Below, in pieces: positions 31,722 through 40,876 of a DNA stretch of 64,000 nt. The stretch lies in the NCBI RefSeq assembly GCF_000193375.1, contig NC_015315.1:1558622-1622621 (forward strand). The letters run 5' to 3'. Under the pieces are notes generated by a model. The model was not told the DNA's origin. It saw only the letters and a program-made list of their open reading frames with translations, and ran no database searches. Position numbers and translations under genes: made by a program. The DNA comes from Thermoproteus uzoniensis 768-20. GTDB taxonomy: Archaea > Thermoproteota > Thermoprotei > Thermoproteales > Thermoproteaceae. Within the stretch, counting starts at the first letter, position 1; every line of letters starts with the position of its first letter.

Positions 31722-31892
31722 GGAGATTTTAATAGCCAATATTATTTTTACTATTATAAAATTATATTGGAGTTTATAATATTTGAGGTGGATCTATATT
31801 TGCTAGCTTTATACGACCATTCGGCGAGGATCCGGCTCAGACGGAGGAAATATCCTTAATAAAAATTTATATAGCGACTTCCACCGGTTGGC
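31722..31892 (+). promoter_or_regulatory. AT-rich spacer and promoter before rpoA1
   Basis: This is the longest gap in the polymerase cluster. The first 75 bases are extremely AT-rich (about 31,730-31,800) and could act as a T-rich terminator for rpoB. A second block, AATAAAAATTTATATAGCG (31,858-31,876), has a purine-rich element and a TATA about 26 bases before GTG 31893. I found no reading frame or C/D boxes in it. Confidence 0.55.
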
Positions 31893-34547
31893 GTGGCCGT
31901 TCAACAACAGGCCGATGTAGTCCCTACTAAGGTTATCAAAGATATCAAGTTCGGGATTCTCAGCCCCGATCTAATAAGGCGATATTCTGTTTTGGAAATC
32001 ACGACATCCGAGATATACGACGAAGGTGGGTTGCCTATCCGCGGCGGCTTGATGGACCGCAGACTCGGCGTGGCGGAGCCGGGCGCCAGGTGCGAGACTT
32101 GCGGACAACCCTACGACGTATGTCCTGGCCACTTCGGCCATATAGAGCTCGCGAAGCCGGTGATCCACGTCGAGTTCGCCAGGTTCATATACGACGTGTT
32201 GAGGGCCACTTGCCCCAACTGCGGCAGGATAATGCTGAAGGACGAGGAGATAAAGAGATACAGCGAGCGCCTTCAGAGGCTCAAGGGCAGGTGGAAGCTC
32301 TTGGCCACCAACCTCCACGAGAAGATCCTCAGGAAAGCCGCCGAGAGGACCACATGTCCTCACTGCGGATATAAACGCAACAAGGTGAGGTTCGAGCGGC
32401 CTTACAACTTCTACGAGGAGACAGAGACGGGCGCCCTGGTAAAGCTGGATCCTGAGACTATATTGGAGCGGCTGGTCAAGGTGCCTAACAGCGACCTCGA
32501 GCTACTAGGAGTCGATCCGACCGTCGCCCGCCCAGAGTGGGGCATACTCAGAACTCTCCCAGTCCCGCCTCCCCACGTTAGGCCCTCCATACAGCTCGAG
32601 ACGGGCATAAGGAGCGAGGACGATCTGACGCACAAGCTTGTCGACATAATGAGGATGAATGAGAAGTTGAAAATAGCGCTAGAGACAGGCGCGCCGACTA
32701 ATGTAATAGACAACCTCTGGGACTTGCTCCAGTACCACACGGCGACCTACTTCGACAACGAGTTGCCCGGCATCCCGCTAGCGAAACATAGAGGGGGCAG
32801 ACCCCTAAAGGGCATAGCGCAGAGGCTTAAGGGCAAGGAGGGGAGGTTCAGAGGGAGCCTCTCGGGCAAGCGCGTCAACTTCTCGGCCCGCACCGTGATA
32901 AGCCCCGATCCCAATCTGAGCATAAATGAGGTCGGAGTGCCCATAGACATAGCCAAGATATTGACGGTGCCCGAGAGAGTCACCGAGTGGAACATAGACG
33001 ATCTCAGGCAAGCCGTGATGAGGGGGCCAGAGACTTGGCCGGGGGCCAACTACGTGATAACGCCGGAGGGCAGGCGCGTCGATCTGCGATACGTCAAGGA
33101 CAGGAAACAGCTCGCCGAGAAGCTGGCCCCCGGCTGGATCGTAGAGCGCCACATAAGGGACGGCGATATAGCCCTCTTCAACAGACAGCCGTCGCTGCAC
33201 AGAGTGTCCATGATGGGCCACATAGTCAGAGTTCTGCCGGGCAGGACGTTCAGGATACATCTGGCCGTATGCCCGCCCTACAACGCCGACTTCGACGGCG
33301 ACGAGATGAACCTACACATACCGCAGACGGAGGAGGCGAGGGCCGAGGCGAGAACTCTAATGTTGGTCCAAGAACATATAGTGACGCCGCGCTACGGCGG
33401 CGCCATAATAGGCGCTAGACAGGACTATATAATAGGCGCCTACCTACTCTCCCGCAAAACCACGTTGCTCACGAAGAAGGAGGCGGCATATTTAGCCGGC
33501 GCCATGAAGCTGGAGGGAGATCTGCCCGAGCCGGCCATAATGCACCCCGTCGAGCTGTGGACGGGGAAGCAGATAATCAGCATGGCGTTGCCTAAGGACC
33601 TCAACTGGGTGCAACCCACAGCGTTTAAGTCGGCTTGTAAGGAACCCTACACGTGCGAGACCGACGAGTGGATAATAATAATAAACGGCAATATGGTGAC
33701 GGGCACCTTGGACAAGAAATCCATAGGTGCCGAGCAGGTAGACTCGCTCTGGCACCGCATAGCTAGGGATTACCCGTCGGATGTGGCCAGGAAATGGTTA
33801 GATTCCTCGCTAAGAGTGTTCTTGAGATTCCTAGATCTCAGAGGCTTCTCCATAGGCCTGGACTCGCTCTATATACCCAGCGAGGCCGTTAGAGAAGTCG
33901 GCAAGATAATTGATAGCGGTATAAATAAGGCCTTAGAGCTCATAGAGCTCTACAGAGAGGGCAAGCTGGAGGCCATGCCGGGCTACACTGTGCAGGAAAC
34001 TCTGGAGAACAGACTGGCCGAGGTGCTCTCAAAGGTGCGTAGCGATGCTGAGGGAGTAGTGGAGAGGTATATAGATAAGAACTCCGAGGCCTATCTAATG
34101 GCCAAGACGGGGGCGCGCGGAAGCTTGACCAACATAGTCCAAATGGTGGCTACCTTAGGCCAACAGACCATAAGAGGCGAGAGGATCAAGAGAGGGTATA
34201 GGACCAGGACTCTGCCCCACTTCCCTGTAGGCGATATAGGGCCGTTCTCGGGAGGTTTCGTATCCTCCTCATTCGTCAAGGGACTTACGCCTGTAGAGTA
34301 CTTCTTCCATGCGGCCGGCGGGAGGGACGGCTTGATAGATACAGCCGTCCGCACGGCGCAGAGCGGATACATGCAACGTAGGATAATAAACGCGCTACAA
34401 GACGCGTATGTCGCCTACGACGGCACCGTGCGTTACGGCTCCGGGCTTCTCTTGCAACCTCTGTACGGCGACGACGGCACCGACGTATCTAAGTCGGATC
34501 ACGGCAAGCCGGCAAACGTAAATATAATGAGGCTCTACATAAGGTGA
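31893..34547 (+). CDS. rpoA1: DNA-directed RNA polymerase subunit A'
   Basis: This is the larger part of the split beta'-like subunit. The 884-residue protein has the N-terminal zinc sites (CETCGQPYDVCPGHFGH, then CPNCG and CPHCG). The catalytic Mg2+ loop NADFDGDEMN is at about 464-473. The C-terminal segment reaches the bridge region (GEDIG-type KTGARGSLTNIVQM). GTG 31893 is 26 bases after the TATA. The stop overlaps the rpoA2 start, as expected for the split pair. Confidence 0.98.
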   Translation: MAVQQQADVVPTKVIKDIKFGILSPDLIRRYSVLEITTSEIYDEGGLPIRGGLMDRRLGVAEPGARCETCGQPYDVCPGHFGHIELAKPVIHVEFARFIYDVLRATCPNCGRIMLKDEEIKRYSERLQRLKGRWKLLATNLHEKILRKAAERTTCPHCGYKRNKVRFERPYNFYEETETGALVKLDPETILERLVKVPNSDLELLGVDPTVARPEWGILRTLPVPPPHVRPSIQLETGIRSEDDLTHKLVDIMRMNEKLKIALETGAPTNVIDNLWDLLQYHTATYFDNELPGIPLAKHRGGRPLKGIAQRLKGKEGRFRGSLSGKRVNFSARTVISPDPNLSINEVGVPIDIAKILTVPERVTEWNIDDLRQAVMRGPETWPGANYVITPEGRRVDLRYVKDRKQLAEKLAPGWIVERHIRDGDIALFNRQPSLHRVSMMGHIVRVLPGRTFRIHLAVCPPYNADFDGDEMNLHIPQTEEARAEARTLMLVQEHIVTPRYGGAIIGARQDYIIGAYLLSRKTTLLTKKEAAYLAGAMKLEGDLPEPAIMHPVELWTGKQIISMALPKDLNWVQPTAFKSACKEPYTCETDEWIIIINGNMVTGTLDKKSIGAEQVDSLWHRIARDYPSDVARKWLDSSLRVFLRFLDLRGFSIGLDSLYIPSEAVREVGKIIDSGINKALELIELYREGKLEAMPGYTVQETLENRLAEVLSKVRSDAEGVVERYIDKNSEAYLMAKTGARGSLTNIVQMVATLGQQTIRGERIKRGYRTRTLPHFPVGDIGPFSGGFVSSSFVKGLTPVEYFFHAAGGRDGLIDTAVRTAQSGYMQRRIINALQDAYVAYDGTVRYGSGLLLQPLYGDDGTDVSKSDHGKPANVNIMRLYIR

Positions 34548-35683
34548 TGTCGGTCGCGAAACTGCTCGAAGATCTGTCGTCTGTTATTCCCAAGACCTTA
34601 TACGAAGATCTCAAGAAAGCCGTAGAGGGCCTCGACGAGGAGACTGCGTTACGAATAATCTACAGAGCTCTGAGACTCTACGCCTTGTCTCTAATAGATG
34701 CAGGCGAGGCCATAGGCATAATAACGGCGCAGTCTATAGGCGAGCCGTCGACCCAGATGATCTTGAGGTCGTTCCACTTCGCCGGTTTGAGGGAGTTCTC
34801 AATGGCGCGCGGTCTGCCTAGGATGATAGAGATAGTCGACGCCAGGAGGAAGCCCTCGACGCCGCTTATGTATGTATATTTAAAGCCTCCCTACAATAAA
34901 TCTAAAGAGTCTGCTACTGAAGTTGCTAAAAAGATACAATTGACTACTATAGAAAATCTGGCTAAATCTGTTGATATAGATTATATAACATATAGCGTCG
35001 TAATAGAGCTTGACCCAGAGCAGATGAAATATAGAGAAATAAATATAAAAGATATTGAGAAGATACTTTCAAGAATGCGGGGTAAAGGCGTTTCTATAGA
35101 AATAGAAGGGTATACTATAACTATTAGGCTTGCAACCCCCGATATGTTGAAGCTAAGGAAGCTACGCGATAAGGTGCTTCAGACGAGGATAAGCGGCATA
35201 AAAGGCGTTAGGAAGGTCTTGGTCGATCAGGACAGGAATACGGGGGAGTGGTACATCATAACCGAAGGCAGTAATCTGGAGGGAGTCCTGCAACTGGACG
35301 AGGTCGACCACACGAGGACCTACAGCAACGATCTCCACGAGGTGGCCGAGGTATTAGGGATAGAGGTGGCTAGGACGTTGATAGCGCTCGAGATTAGGAG
35401 AGTCCTCGCCGAACAAGGCCTAGACGTTGATAGCAGACACATGTATACTGTAGCCGACGCAATGACTTGGCTAGGCAAAGTGAGGCCCATCGGCAGACAC
35501 GGCGTTGTGGGTTCCAAGGAGTCGCCGCTGGCTAAGGCCGCGTTTGAGGTGACCGTAAAGACGTTAGTCGAGGCGTCGGTGAGGGGCGAGGTGGAGCCGT
35601 TTAGGGGCGTCTTCGAGAACATAATAGCAGGCCGCCATATACCCATAGGGACGGGCATGGTTAGACTGCTGATGCGCCTCTAG
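34544..35683 (+). CDS. rpoA2: DNA-directed RNA polymerase subunit A''
   Basis: This is the C-terminal part of the split largest subunit. The 379-residue protein has the trigger-loop region [16 protein letters not shown] near residue 65 and the terminal cleft segment with [13 protein letters not shown] and [14 protein letters not shown]. The insertion between them, bases 34,870-35,110, is an AT-rich patch coding a Lys, Ile, Asn and Tyr-rich stretch ([20 protein letters not shown]). GTG 34544 and ATG 34547 are both usable starts. It is coupled to rpoA1. Confidence 0.97.
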   Translation: MMSVAKLLEDLSSVIPKTLYEDLKKAVEGLDEETALRIIYRALRLYALSLIDAGEAIGIITAQSIGEPSTQMILRSFHFAGLREFSMARGLPRMIEIVDARRKPSTPLMYVYLKPPYNKSKESATEVAKKIQLTTIENLAKSVDIDYITYSVVIELDPEQMKYREINIKDIEKILSRMRGKGVSIEIEGYTITIRLATPDMLKLRKLRDKVLQTRISGIKGVRKVLVDQDRNTGEWYIITEGSNLEGVLQLDEVDHTRTYSNDLHEVAEVLGIEVARTLIALEIRRVLAEQGLDVDSRHMYTVADAMTWLGKVRPIGRHGVVGSKESPLAKAAFEVTVKTLVEASVRGEVEPFRGVFENIIAGRHIPIGTGMVRLLMRL

Positions 35684-35720
35684 GCCTAAAACTTATATAT
35701 GCATCTCAATCCCAAGGGCC

Positions 35721-36035
35721 GTGAGTTCGTCGATAGATCTAGCTAGAGAGCTCCAGGTGGCTATCGCGACGGGCAAGGTGTCTATCGGCTACAAAAGCGT
35801 CAAGAACGCCGTGCTTAGCGGACGCGCCAAGATGGTCGTCCTAGCGGCCAACGCCCCGCCGAGGATAAGAGGAGATCTCGAGTATTATTCGAAAATTGCG
35901 GGCACTCCCATCTTAGTATTTCCGGGCTCCAGCCTAGAGCTGGGCGCGGCTGCGCGAAAGCCCTTCAAGATCTCGGCCATAGCGATTGTAGATCCGGGCC
36001 AGAGCGAGATATTGAAGTTGGCTGGACATGCCTGA
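35721..36035 (+). CDS. rpl30e: 50S ribosomal protein L30e
   Basis: The 104-residue RNA-binding protein belongs to the L7Ae/L30e fold. Features are [24 protein letters not shown] at 23-46, [16 protein letters not shown], and the final [14 protein letters not shown]. The position right after rpoA2 and before nusA is the standard archaeal order. GTG 35721 has ACTTATATATGC about 26 bases before it, so this gene opens a new transcript. It overlaps nusA by eight bases. Confidence 0.95.
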   Translation: MSSSIDLARELQVAIATGKVSIGYKSVKNAVLSGRAKMVVLAANAPPRIRGDLEYYSKIAGTPILVFPGSSLELGAAARKPFKISAIAIVDPGQSEILKLAGHA

Positions 36036-36462
36036 TATAAGGCTTACAGACGAAGAGATAAGATACGCTACGCTTTTCGAGTCGATGACAGGCGTTACTC
36101 CACTCGATGTGGTTGTCGATAGCGACTACAATAGAATAATTTTCGTAGTGGGCAAAAACCAAGCCGCGTTGGCGGTAGGCAAGGGCGGCAACAACGTGAG
36201 GATGTTGAGGCAGATAATAGGGAGGGATGTAGAGGTCGTCGAATACGCTGAAACTCCAGAAGAGCTTATAAAGAACAGCCTATACCCCGCGAGAGTTATA
36301 GCCGTCAAGGTGACCAAGTCGCCCTCCGGCAACTTGGTCGCGATAACCACGGTCGTGCCCGAGGATAAGGGCTTGGCTATAGGCAAGAACGGGAGGAATA
36401 TAGCCAAGGCTAAGTTGTTGGCCAAGAGGTATTACGACGTAGATAGGGTCGTGTTGACTTAG
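36028..36462 (+). CDS. nusA: Transcription factor NusA-like protein (two KH domains)
   Basis: Archaeal NusA is reduced to its RNA-binding KH domains. Here 144 residues show two GxxG loops: [11 protein letters not shown] in the first half and [14 protein letters not shown] near the end. It lacks the bacterial S1 domain and acidic repeats. It probably binds RNA during transcription or antitermination. It sits between L30e and S12, the conserved archaeal order, and overlaps the L30e end. Confidence 0.93.
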   Translation: MPDIRLTDEEIRYATLFESMTGVTPLDVVVDSDYNRIIFVVGKNQAALAVGKGGNNVRMLRQIIGRDVEVVEYAETPEELIKNSLYPARVIAVKVTKSPSGNLVAITTVVPEDKGLAIGKNGRNIAKAKLLAKRYYDVDRVVLT

Positions 36463-36505
36463 CGGCTCCGCATCAAACTTTATATACGGGCAGAAACAAG
36501 GGCTA

Positions 36506-36949
36506 GTGCCCGGCAAGAAGTCCCCTGTCGGCTTATTCGCAGCGAGGAAGTTGAAGGAGAAAAGGCAGAGGTTTAGGTGGAACGACATAACCTATAAGAG
36601 AAGGGTTCTGAGGCTCGCCGAGCGGTTCGACCCCCTCGAGGGCGCCCCGATGGCTAGAGGCATCGTGCTCGAGAAGGTGGGCGTCGAGGCGCGGAAGCCC
36701 AACGCGGCCGTGCGGAAGTGCGTCAGGGTCCAGTTGGTGAAGAACGGCAAGGTGGTGACGGCGTTCGTCCCCTACGACGGCGGGCTTAATCTAATCAACG
36801 AGCACGACGAGGTGATAATAGAGCGTATCGGCGGGCCCGAGGGCAGATCCCTCGGCGACATTCCGGGCATAAGGTTCAAGGTCACTAAGGTCAACGGGGT
36901 CTCGATCCTGGCCGTGTTGCGCGGCAAAAAGCAGAAGCCCACGCGTTAA
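36506..36949 (+). CDS. rps12: 30S ribosomal protein S12
   Basis: S12 lies at the decoding centre. The 147-residue protein has the archaeal N-terminal extension and the conserved core with [19 protein letters not shown] and [17 protein letters not shown], then [15 protein letters not shown] 36506 has CTTTATATACGGG about 26 bases upstream. The TAA stop shares its A with the ATG of rpoD, coupling ribosomal and polymerase genes. Confidence 0.97.
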   Translation: MPGKKSPVGLFAARKLKEKRQRFRWNDITYKRRVLRLAERFDPLEGAPMARGIVLEKVGVEARKPNAAVRKCVRVQLVKNGKVVTAFVPYDGGLNLINEHDEVIIERIGGPEGRSLGDIPGIRFKVTKVNGVSILAVLRGKKQKPTR

Positions 36950-37788
36950 TGCCGTCTGCAAAGGTCCTTGAACGGGACAACCTCCATTTAAAACTGTATA
37001 TAGAGGGCGTAAAGCCTTCTTTGATAAATTCCATAAGGCGAATTATCATATCGGAGGTGCCTGTCTTCGCTATAGATCAAGTATTGATAGTGAACAACAC
37101 GTCGTCGATGTACGACGAGATGTTGGCGCACAGGCTTGGGCTAATTCCGCTTACTACTCCTCTCGATCTTTTTCCGAAGATAGAGGAATGCGAAACCGGT
37201 ATGGTGGACCCCGCCGAGTGCACCGTCAGATTTACCCTACAAGTTACTGCCGACGATGCCAAGACTGTGTATTCCGGCGATCTGGTGTCAGACCACCCAG
37301 ATGTGAAGCCCGTGTATCCAGACATACCCATAGTTAAGCTCGTTAAAGGCCAGTCCATTTCGCTTGAGGCATATGCCAGGCTCGGCCGCGCAAAGGAACA
37401 CGCCAAGTGGCAGGCAGGTCTAGCTACCTACTATTACTTTCCCAAGCTAATTGTCAAAGGCGAAGATCCTCAATGCCTAGCTCAATGTAAGTCCATATGT
37501 CCAGATGCCTTTGGAAATAGCCTAAACGAATTCAACCCATATAAATGCACATTTGGCAAGCTTAAGACTTGTGAAAATCTCTGCGGAGGCCTACTGGCAG
37601 TTGACTGGGATCGGTTTAAGTATATAATGAATATTGAGTCCTATGGCAACATGGATGTTGATAAGATGTTAAGTGAGGCTTTTCGCATCTTCAAAGTTAA
37701 ATTGAATACATTCCTAGAGACACTAGAAAGAGAGGTCTATAGATCGGCCAGCGCTGAGTCTGGAGAACCCAAGGCCGAGAACGTTTAA
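36949..37788 (+). CDS. rpoD: RNA polymerase subunit D with iron-sulfur-type cysteine domain
   Basis: RpoD is the alpha-like platform that pairs with RpoL to start polymerase assembly. The 279-residue protein has the conserved NSIRRIIISEVPVFAIDQV and HRLGLIPL segments. Its inserted domain holds six cysteines, C176, C180, C184, C200, C208 and C212, more than a single four-ligand cluster needs. Related RpoD proteins bind one or two Fe-S clusters there. Codons become more AT-rich towards the 3' end. The stop TAA lies inside the TATA box of the L18e gene. Confidence 0.96.
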   Translation: MPSAKVLERDNLHLKLYIEGVKPSLINSIRRIIISEVPVFAIDQVLIVNNTSSMYDEMLAHRLGLIPLTTPLDLFPKIEECETGMVDPAECTVRFTLQVTADDAKTVYSGDLVSDHPDVKPVYPDIPIVKLVKGQSISLEAYARLGRAKEHAKWQAGLATYYYFPKLIVKGEDPQCLAQCKSICPDAFGNSLNEFNPYKCTFGKLKTCENLCGGLLAVDWDRFKYIMNIESYGNMDVDKMLSEAFRIFKVKLNTFLETLEREVYRSASAESGEPKAENV

Positions 37789-37810
37789 ATACGGCTAGAG
37801 AAGAGGCGGC

Positions 37811-38179
37811 GTGCCGCCTAATCCCACAGGCCCTACTAACATACAGCTGAGGATGTTGATCAGATTTCTTAGGAAAGCCGCAAAGTCCAACGAGGCGCCT
37901 ATCTGGGCATACGTGGCCGACTTGCTAGCCAGACCGCGAAGACAAAGGGTAGCCGTAGGTCTGGGGAAGCTGAATAGGCTTGTCAATGACGGCGATGTGG
38001 TCGTAATACCGGGGAAGTTGTTGGGAAACGGCAGATTGCAGAAGAGGGTGACGGTGGCCGCTCTGGCCGCCTCTAGATCAGCTGCCGAGGCCGTAGTCAA
38101 ATCAGGCGGCCGATTAGTTCCTATATCGAATCTGGTGAGGGAGAATCCGAAAGGCACCAATGTCAAGATAGTGATATGA
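37811..38179 (+). CDS. rpl18e: 50S ribosomal protein L18e
   Basis: The 122-residue protein has PTGPTNIQLRMLIRFLRKAA at the start, VNKSRLARPRRQR-type LLARPRRQRVAVGLGKLNRL, and GKLLGNGRLQKRVTVAALAAS. These define the archaeal and eukaryotic L18e. GTG 37811 is about 25 bases after GTTTAAATACGG, which contains the rpoD stop codon. The end overlaps the ATG of L13. Confidence 0.95.
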   Translation: MPPNPTGPTNIQLRMLIRFLRKAAKSNEAPIWAYVADLLARPRRQRVAVGLGKLNRLVNDGDVVVIPGKLLGNGRLQKRVTVAALAASRSAAEAVVKSGGRLVPISNLVRENPKGTNVKIVI

Positions 38180-38706
38180 GCAAGCCGTTACCTCAACGGA
38201 TAGAGAAGGGGACTATCGTCATCGACGCCACAAATCACGTGGTCGGGAGGCTGGCCTCGGCAGTTGCCAAGATCCTCCGCGACAATAGGAACGTGAACGT
38301 CGTGGTGGTCAATATAGATAAGGCGCTCATACTGGGCAGTAGAAAGATGGTGGTGAACTGGTACATGAGAAAGATATCTCTGTGGAGGACCCACTACAAT
38401 CCGGAGAAAGTGGGGCCTAAGATACCTAGGAGGCCGGATCGCATATTCAAGAGAATCGTCCGGGGCATGTTGCCGTATAAGCAAAAAGAGGGACGATATG
38501 CGTTAAAAAGGCTTAGGGTATTCATGTCGACGCCTCCTGACCTAGGCGGGGAGCTCTATTACATCCCTGAGGCTTTGATAAGGCCCAAGCCTCTATATAA
38601 GGCGGTGACGTTGGAGGAGCTCTGGAGGCATATAGATCCCAAGGCTTGGAATAAGTGGAAGGAGGCGCAGATGTTGTCGGAAAAGATAAAATCCACAACT
38701 AAATAG
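38176..38706 (+). CDS. rpl13: 50S ribosomal protein L13
   Basis: The 176-residue protein has VIDATNHVVGRLASAVAKIL near residue 15 and the central IPRRPDRIFKRIVRGMLPYK. Both are invariant landmarks of the L13/L16 family. It has the longer C-terminal end usual in crenarchaea. It is coupled to L18e by a four-base overlap and followed by S9 within a few bases, the standard archaeal cluster. Confidence 0.95.
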   Translation: MSKPLPQRIEKGTIVIDATNHVVGRLASAVAKILRDNRNVNVVVVNIDKALILGSRKMVVNWYMRKISLWRTHYNPEKVGPKIPRRPDRIFKRIVRGMLPYKQKEGRYALKRLRVFMSTPPDLGGELYYIPEALIRPKPLYKAVTLEELWRHIDPKAWNKWKEAQMLSEKIKSTTK

Positions 38707-38711
38707 GGGCC

Positions 38712-39161
38712 ATGACAGAGGCCGCTACTAGGGCCTCCGGCGCCTACGTAGCACAGGAATCGCCGCGCGTAGTTCTCGCTGTTGGGAGGAAGAAGACCGC
38801 GATCGCTAGGGCCGTGATAAGGCCCGGCATAGGCCGTGTCAGGATAAATGGGTACCCCTTGGAGCTCTGGCCCATCGAGATGGCGCGCCAGAAGATCGTC
38901 GAGCCGCTATTGCTGGCCGGAGATCTAGTGAACAAAGTCGACATAGATGTAGAGGTCCACGGCGGCGGCTATATGGGCCAAGCCGTCGCGGCTAGAATGG
39001 CGATAGCGAGAGGGCTCGTGAAATATTTCGAGGACCAGAAATTGAGGGAGCTATACATGCAATACGATCCGTACATGCTTAAGGGCGACCCTAGGAGGAC
39101 AGAGCCCAAGAAGCCCGGCCTCAAACACGCGCGCTCCAAAAGGCAAAAGGCGTATCGTTAA
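38712..39161 (+). CDS. rps9: 30S ribosomal protein S9
   Basis: The 149-residue protein has [24 protein letters not shown] and the C-terminal basic end [17 protein letters not shown] that reaches the P-site tRNA. The N-terminal 15 residues are an extension of uncertain use. The ATG is six bases after the L13 stop. RpoN follows five bases after its own stop. Confidence 0.95.
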   Translation: MTEAATRASGAYVAQESPRVVLAVGRKKTAIARAVIRPGIGRVRINGYPLELWPIEMARQKIVEPLLLAGDLVNKVDIDVEVHGGGYMGQAVAARMAIARGLVKYFEDQKLRELYMQYDPYMLKGDPRRTEPKKPGLKHARSKRQKAYR

Positions 39162-39165
39162 GGCC

Positions 39166-39363
39166 ATGATGGCGCCAATTCGATGCTTCACTTGCGGAAG
39201 GCCTCTGGGCCATCTCTGGGAGCCCTTCAAGCGGAGAGTGCTGGCGGGCGAGGACCCCGGCAAAGTGCTCGACGAGTTGGGCGTGACTAGGTATTGTTGT
39301 CGCAGGACTCTATTGGCCCACGTCGATTGGATCGACGACGTCCTCAAGTTCGAGGCCCGCTGA
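39166..39363 (+). CDS. rpoN: RNA polymerase subunit N (Rpb10)
   Basis: RpoN is a small zinc protein that joins RpoD and RpoL in the assembly platform. The 65-residue protein has the Rpb10 ligands C7 and C10 (CFTCGRPLG) and the adjacent pair C44-C45 (RYCCRR). It is translated from either of two adjacent ATGs. Last gene of the L18e-L13-S9 cluster. Confidence 0.96.
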   Translation: MMAPIRCFTCGRPLGHLWEPFKRRVLAGEDPGKVLDELGVTRYCCRRTLLAHVDWIDDVLKFEAR

Positions 39364-39407
39364 CACATCTCCGTAAAATTTTATTAACGGGCTTGAGGGG
39401 CTTAGCA

Positions 39408-39668
39408 ATGTCGAACAAAGCCCAGCAGTTGAAACTGCCCTCGCCGTTGAAGGTGCTCTCGAAGATGGTGAACAAAGTGGTCGTGGCTAGGCTTAAGGGC
39501 GATGTGGTCGTGCGAGGGATCTTGAGCATATACGACTCCTGTATGAATTTAGTTCTCGACGAGGCCGAGGAGCTCGACAAGAACGGCGCTACGAAGATGA
39601 AATACGGCAGAATCCTCATAAGAGGAAGCCAGATAATTTATATCTCCAGCGAGGAGGCGGCGGCATGA
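39408..39668 (+). CDS. Sm-like archaeal protein (LSm)
   Basis: Archaeal LSm proteins form rings that bind U-rich RNA ends. The 86-residue protein has the Sm1 motif VVVRGILSIYDSCMNLVLDEAEE and the Sm2 motif YGRILIRGSQIIYI. ATG 39408 is about 26 bases after TTTTATTAACG, whereas the frame remains open further upstream through that promoter. The stop overlaps the ATG of the AdoMet synthetase gene, so both are on one transcript. Confidence 0.93.
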   Translation: MSNKAQQLKLPSPLKVLSKMVNKVVVARLKGDVVVRGILSIYDSCMNLVLDEAEELDKNGATKMKYGRILIRGSQIIYISSEEAAA

Positions 39669-40876
39669 TAACGGTAACGAAAGCCAACAGGATACCTGTA
39701 GAGGAGCAGAACGTCGAGATCGTAGAGCGGAAGGGGCAGGGACATCCGGACTATATCGCAGACGGCATCTCGGAATACGTCAGCCTGTACTTATCTAGGT
39801 ACTATCTACAGAAATACGGCGTAATACTCCACCACAACGTCGACAAGACGTTGGTAGTCGGAGGACAAGCAAGGCCGGTGTTCGGAGGCGGAGAGGTTAT
39901 CCAGCCCATATACATACTCGTCTCGGGACGTGCCACAGTGGAGGTTAGACGAGGGGGCGAGGTCGAGCGCATACCTGTAGGGCCTTTGGTATTAGAGGCG
40001 GCTAGGAGATGGATTAGGGAGAACTTCAGATATCTAGATCCAGATAAACACGTGATAATAGACTACAGAATCGGGCAAGGCTCCGCCGACCTTACAGGAG
40101 TCTACGACCTGGGGGCTAAGTCGATACCTCTCGCAAACGATACGTCTATCGGCGTAGGCTACGCTCCTCTATCGCCGCTGGAGAACTTGGTATATAGGGT
40201 CGAGCGCGCCTTGAACTCCGTGGAGCTTAAATCGAGGTTGCCCGAGGTCGGCGAGGATATCAAGGTCATGGGCATAAGGATAGGCCGAGACGTAAAGCTC
40301 ACTATTGCGGCCGCCATGATAAGCCAGCTTGTGAAGGATAAAGACCACTATATATCGGTCAAGGAAGAGGTGAAGAGATACGTCGAGGACCTTGCGGCGA
40401 AGATAGCGCCGGGATACAACGTGTCGGTGGACGTAAACACCGCGGACAAGCCGGAGTACAACATATTCTATCTGACAGTTACCGGCACCAGCGCGGAGCA
40501 CGGCGATGACGGCATGACGGGCAGAGGCAACAGGGCCAACGGCCTCATAACCCCCATGAGAGTTATGTCCATGGAGGCCGCCGCCGGCAAGAATCCCGTA
40601 TCGCACGTAGGCAAGATATATAACATACTCGCCCAGAAGGTGGCGGATCGAATATATGCAGAGGTGAAGGGAGTTAGAGAGGTCTCCGTTGAGGTGGTTA
40701 GCCAGATAGGGAAACCCATAACTGAGCCGAGAATACTCAACATCGAGATTATTACCGACGGCGGCGAGCTGACGGGCGAGGTGAAGAGAGAGGCTGAGGC
40801 AATAGCGTCTGAGGAATTGAGCCGCGTGACGTCGATAACGCAACTAGTCCTGGAGGGCAAGGTCAGACTGTTCTAG
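39665..40876 (+). CDS. mat: S-adenosylmethionine synthetase, archaeal type
   Basis: The enzyme makes AdoMet from methionine and ATP. It is the archaeal form (403 residues), only distantly related to bacterial MetK. Visible landmarks are ERKGQGHPDYIADGISEYVS near the start, VDKTLVVGGQARPVFGGG, and TGTSAEHGDDGMTGRGNRANGL. Many AdoMet users are in this window (Trm5, several radical SAM proteins, SAM hydrolase). It is coupled to the LSm gene. Its end overlaps the convergent DUF460 gene by four bases. Confidence 0.96.
   Translation: MITVTKANRIPVEEQNVEIVERKGQGHPDYIADGISEYVSLYLSRYYLQKYGVILHHNVDKTLVVGGQARPVFGGGEVIQPIYILVSGRATVEVRRGGEVERIPVGPLVLEAARRWIRENFRYLDPDKHVIIDYRIGQGSADLTGVYDLGAKSIPLANDTSIGVGYAPLSPLENLVYRVERALNSVELKSRLPEVGEDIKVMGIRIGRDVKLTIAAAMISQLVKDKDHYISVKEEVKRYVEDLAAKIAPGYNVSVDVNTADKPEYNIFYLTVTGTSAEHGDDGMTGRGNRANGLITPMRVMSMEAAAGKNPVSHVGKIYNILAQKVADRIYAEVKGVREVSVEVVSQIGKPITEPRILNIEIITDGGELTGEVKREAEAIASEELSRVTSITQLVLEGKVRLF

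Noticed and set aside
31722-31892. A guide RNA in the spacer before rpoA1
   Set aside because: No box C next to a box D at the needed spacing; the only CTGA-like motif is isolated.
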